A stretch of 7,247 nucleotides of DNA, taken from Chloroflexi bacterium UBA2235 (lineage in GTDB: Bacteria; Chloroflexota; UBA11872; UBA12225). The notes under the pieces were generated by a model. The model was not told the origin of the DNA. It was given only the letters and a program-made list of their open reading frames with translations, and did no database searches. The position numbers and the translations under genes were made by a program. How positions within the stretch are numbered: position 1 is the first letter of the stretch; each line of letters begins with the position of its first letter. The stretch lies in contig DDYL01000107.1 of assembly GCA_002347925.1 (NCBI GenBank), positions 6,417 through 13,663 on the forward strand, written 5' to 3'. Positions 5,505 to 7,247 of this stretch are shown here, one piece after another.

Positions 5505-7130
5505 TCATCGGGCAACTGATGCGAACCGGTAACCCCACGTGGCCCGGTCGCCGGTGGTCACCGTGGCGATCCACCATTCGATGCCATCGCCAAGCGACTG
5601 CGTCTTCAACAGGCCCGGCCGTTCAGCAGTGTTTTGGTCGAGGTCCGGGAACACGATCGTCGTGATCCCTTCTGGAACCACCAGCGTCTGACGTCGTTCC
5701 CAGTACCGGCTCGTGTCAGTGCCTATCCCAGCGACCGCCACATTGAACAGAAGCTCGTGTCTGTATCCGGGCAGATAGTAGCGGTACTGCCGGGACCGGT
5801 CGTATGCCACAAGCAGGGTCGAAGCCGGGATGAAGTCACTGCGTAGCGCCGTTACTGTGCGATCGAGCGTGCGGTCAACTTCCCTGATTTCGCGCAGGCG
5901 TCCTTCACCGGGACCGACCAGAAACAGGCCCGCGTTCATCGTGCAAATCGTGAGGATGACAGCAGAAGTCGTCATGATTTCGCGCATGCCTGATCGTGTC
6001 CGCCGCAGCGCCGCGAAGAGATCCACTACGAGGTCACGCGTCCCGGCAGCAACGAGAAGGCACGCGGGTGGCAGGAACGTGAGTATGTAGCCCGGATTTC
6101 CAAGGTGAACAAGCACGTAGAAGGCCAAAGGCGGTGCGAGCCAGATGGCTACGAAACGGGTTTCGGGCTCGCTCGTCAATCGCGTTGGGCGGAAGCGAAC
6201 GCCCAGGTCCAGAACCAGGAGCAGGATTGCCGGTCCGAGACCTGCGTAGGTGAAATTCACTAGCGCACGCAAGTTTTCCAGAACACCGAGTAGTTGCTTG
6301 CCGAGGCCGGACGTCGACTGGATGAAGTAGGCGTAGTAGCCACCGGTGGCTTGCTGGTAAACCTCCCAGCCACCCGTGGCGATGACCATTGGCACGTACC
6401 ACGCCATGATCACGGCCACACCAGTGCTTCCCGCAGCGACCAAGCTCCCGAGTCCCGTGCGCCAAGACGATGAGGTACTGAGGATTGCCCAAGCAAGGAC
6501 TGGAGCGAGAAACGGCGCGATTTCGCTCCGATAGCCCGAACCGATCCCGAGAATGATGGCCCCGACGATCACCCATCTCCTGGCACGCCTTTTGTCCGAG
6601 ACGACCCGCAGCGATACCCACGCGCCTGATGTTGAGAAGGCTGCCAGGAGTGCGTATGGGTAGGCGACCTCACCCTGACCCCAGAAAAGGGCCGATGTTG
6701 CAAGTACGCAACCGGCAAGAACCCCAGTCGTGCGGTCGAAGAGACGCGCGCCGACCAGGACAAGCATCGTCACCGCGAAGCCACTGGCGACGATGCTCAA
6801 AGTGACATAACTTGTGTTGGCATCACCGATAGCCAGCCGCAGCATCCACGCCGTTGCGACGTATAGCGGATAGCCGGGAGGTTGGGGTTGATGGAAGGCT
6901 ACGTTGTATTGGTCAAGAGCCAGTGCGTAGTTCGCGCTGTCCCAAGCGAAGAGGTACCTGCTTCGGAATGGAATGCGGGATGCTGCCGTGGCCAGTCCCA
7001 TCGCCAGCGCGAAGAACCCAAACAAATCGAGCCGGGTCTGGCGATCATGCTCGCTGTCTCGCAAGACAGATGTGGATTGGCCGCTAGGTTCAAGGCTCGC
7101 CATCTCCGCTTGAACGGGTTTCGAGGGCAT
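5505..7130 (-). CDS. GT-C family membrane glycosyltransferase (DUF2723/PMT-like)
   Basis: The product has 541 residues from the ATG at 7128-7130. A hydrophilic N-terminus of about 33 residues precedes the first membrane segment (about 34-53). The first outer loop carries the GT-C hallmark FAWDSANYALAL with Asp64 as candidate catalytic acid, followed by HQPQPPGYPLY (80-90), the pattern seen in DUF2723 and ArnT/PMT-like sugar transferases that use lipid-linked donors. About ten further hydrophobic segments follow up to residue 405, including GNPGYILTFLP (345-355), similar to a late-loop motif of this superfamily. The C-terminal 130 residues are soluble, mixed alpha/beta and probably exported; I do not recognise the domain. 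A GTG directly before the ATG (7131-7133) is an alternative start. I prefer the ATG because AGG lies 7 nt before it and it shares a base with an upstream TGA. The gene converges with the other glycosyltransferase gene; the two may serve related surface glycans. Substrate unknown. Confidence 0.85.
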   Translation of the reverse strand: MPSKPVQAEMASLEPSGQSTSVLRDSEHDRQTRLDLFGFFALAMGLATAASRIPFRSRYLFAWDSANYALALDQYNVAFHQPQPPGYPLYVATAWMLRLAIGDANTSYVTLSIVASGFAVTMLVLVGARLFDRTTGVLAGCVLATSALFWGQGEVAYPYALLAAFSTSGAWVSLRVVSDKRRARRWVIVGAIILGIGSGYRSEIAPFLAPVLAWAILSTSSSWRTGLGSLVAAGSTGVAVIMAWYVPMVIATGGWEVYQQATGGYYAYFIQSTSGLGKQLLGVLENLRALVNFTYAGLGPAILLLVLDLGVRFRPTRLTSEPETRFVAIWLAPPLAFYVLVHLGNPGYILTFLPPACLLVAAGTRDLVVDLFAALRRTRSGMREIMTTSAVILTICTMNAGLFLVGPGEGRLREIREVDRTLDRTVTALRSDFIPASTLLVAYDRSRQYRYYLPGYRHELLFNVAVAGIGTDTSRYWERRQTLVVPEGITTIVFPDLDQNTAERPGLLKTQSLGDGIEWWIATVTTGDRATWGYRFASVAR

Positions 7131-7247
7131 CACGTTGCCTGTCGTCGGTGGCGCTGAAGCAATTCATATCTACAAGACTGATCGCCTGCCTGATCGCGCA
7201 AGCGAACCCCGGTCAGTCGTTGGCCGATGGTCACCTTCATTGGAAAT
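7130..7247 (-). CDS. Possible 3' end of an upstream gene, unrecognised
   Basis: On the minus strand one frame is open from the window edge to a TGA at 7130-7132, and this TGA shares its A with the ATG of the glycosyltransferase gene (TGATG). Such an overlap is typical of co-translated operon neighbours. The 38 visible residues end in YELLQRHRRQAT and are hydrophilic and basic; I recognise no family. An internal ATG at codon 3 would allow a 36-residue peptide instead. The other two minus frames contain stops. One plus-strand frame is also open to the edge, so this region could equally be a promoter-bearing leader. Low confidence. Confidence 0.3.
   Translation of the reverse strand, partial: FPMKVTIGQRLTGVRLRDQAGDQSCRYELLQRHRRQAT

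Noticed and set aside
4703..5515. 270-codon open frame on the minus strand opposite the C-terminal part of the large glycosyltransferase gene
   Set aside because: The peptide is rich in Arg, Pro and Ser with no recognisable domain, as expected for the reverse of a GC-rich gene. The plus-strand frame encodes clear domains across the whole span.
6034..6621. 195-codon minus-strand open frame in another frame of the second glycosyltransferase gene
   Set aside because: It is rich in Arg, His and Gly without domain features. The main frame has regular membrane segments and family motifs through the same bases.
7148..7247. Plus-strand frame from a GTG at 7148, open to the window edge, with a somewhat hydrophobic N-terminus
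   Set aside because: No ribosome binding site precedes it and the visible part is too short to assign. The minus-strand frame with the TGATG overlap is slightly better supported.

Overview
This is a compact bacterial stretch of moderately high GC (upper 50s percent by eye) with short intergenic gaps and GTG starts. It holds four complete protein genes on the minus strand, one large gene on the plus strand and two gene fragments at the window edges. I see no tRNA, rRNA, CRISPR array, transposase or insertion-sequence end. The mix suggests a free-living, possibly marine or soil bacterium: a TM1367-type cyclophilin-like protein, a GyaR-type 2-hydroxyacid dehydrogenase, an upp gene paired with a glyoxalase-fold gene, and a large PTPS_related membrane protein. 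Chloroflexota is my weak guess from protein flavour. No marker gene confirms it.

Left third (1-2633, all minus strand). Reading in the direction of transcription, a VOC/glyoxalase-fold protein (2136-2633) is followed after 6 nt by uracil phosphoribosyltransferase (1446-2129), which looks like a two-gene operon. A 306-nt gap then leads to a D-2-hydroxyacid dehydrogenase of the glyoxylate/hydroxypyruvate reductase type (147-1139). Beyond an 86-nt spacer with a hairpin comes the start of a cyclophilin-like gene that runs off the window. These are housekeeping or small-molecule metabolism genes: pyrimidine salvage, 2-ketoacid reduction and a small unknown enzyme.

Right two thirds (2634-7247). 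A 116-nt divergent region separates the VOC gene from a plus-strand gene for an 899-residue polytopic membrane protein of the GT-C-like PTPS_related family (2750-5449), which carries large exported beta-rich domains. Facing it across a 55-nt gap with a perfect hairpin is a second GT-C-type membrane glycosyltransferase (5505-7130, minus). A possible upstream gene fragment touches its start codon in a TGATG overlap. The two membrane proteins probably take part in lipid-linked sugar transfer or cell-surface glycan assembly outside the cytoplasmic membrane, but their substrates cannot be read from the sequence.

The observations most worth a second look are two. A run of nine G residues lies inside the large glycosyltransferase gene, where a one-base slip in either direction would truncate the protein early, as in a phase-variable surface gene. 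A G5/C5 hairpin followed by T5 sits in the short leader of the same gene and looks like an attenuator or a block to read-through. Neither is proven as a regulatory system.
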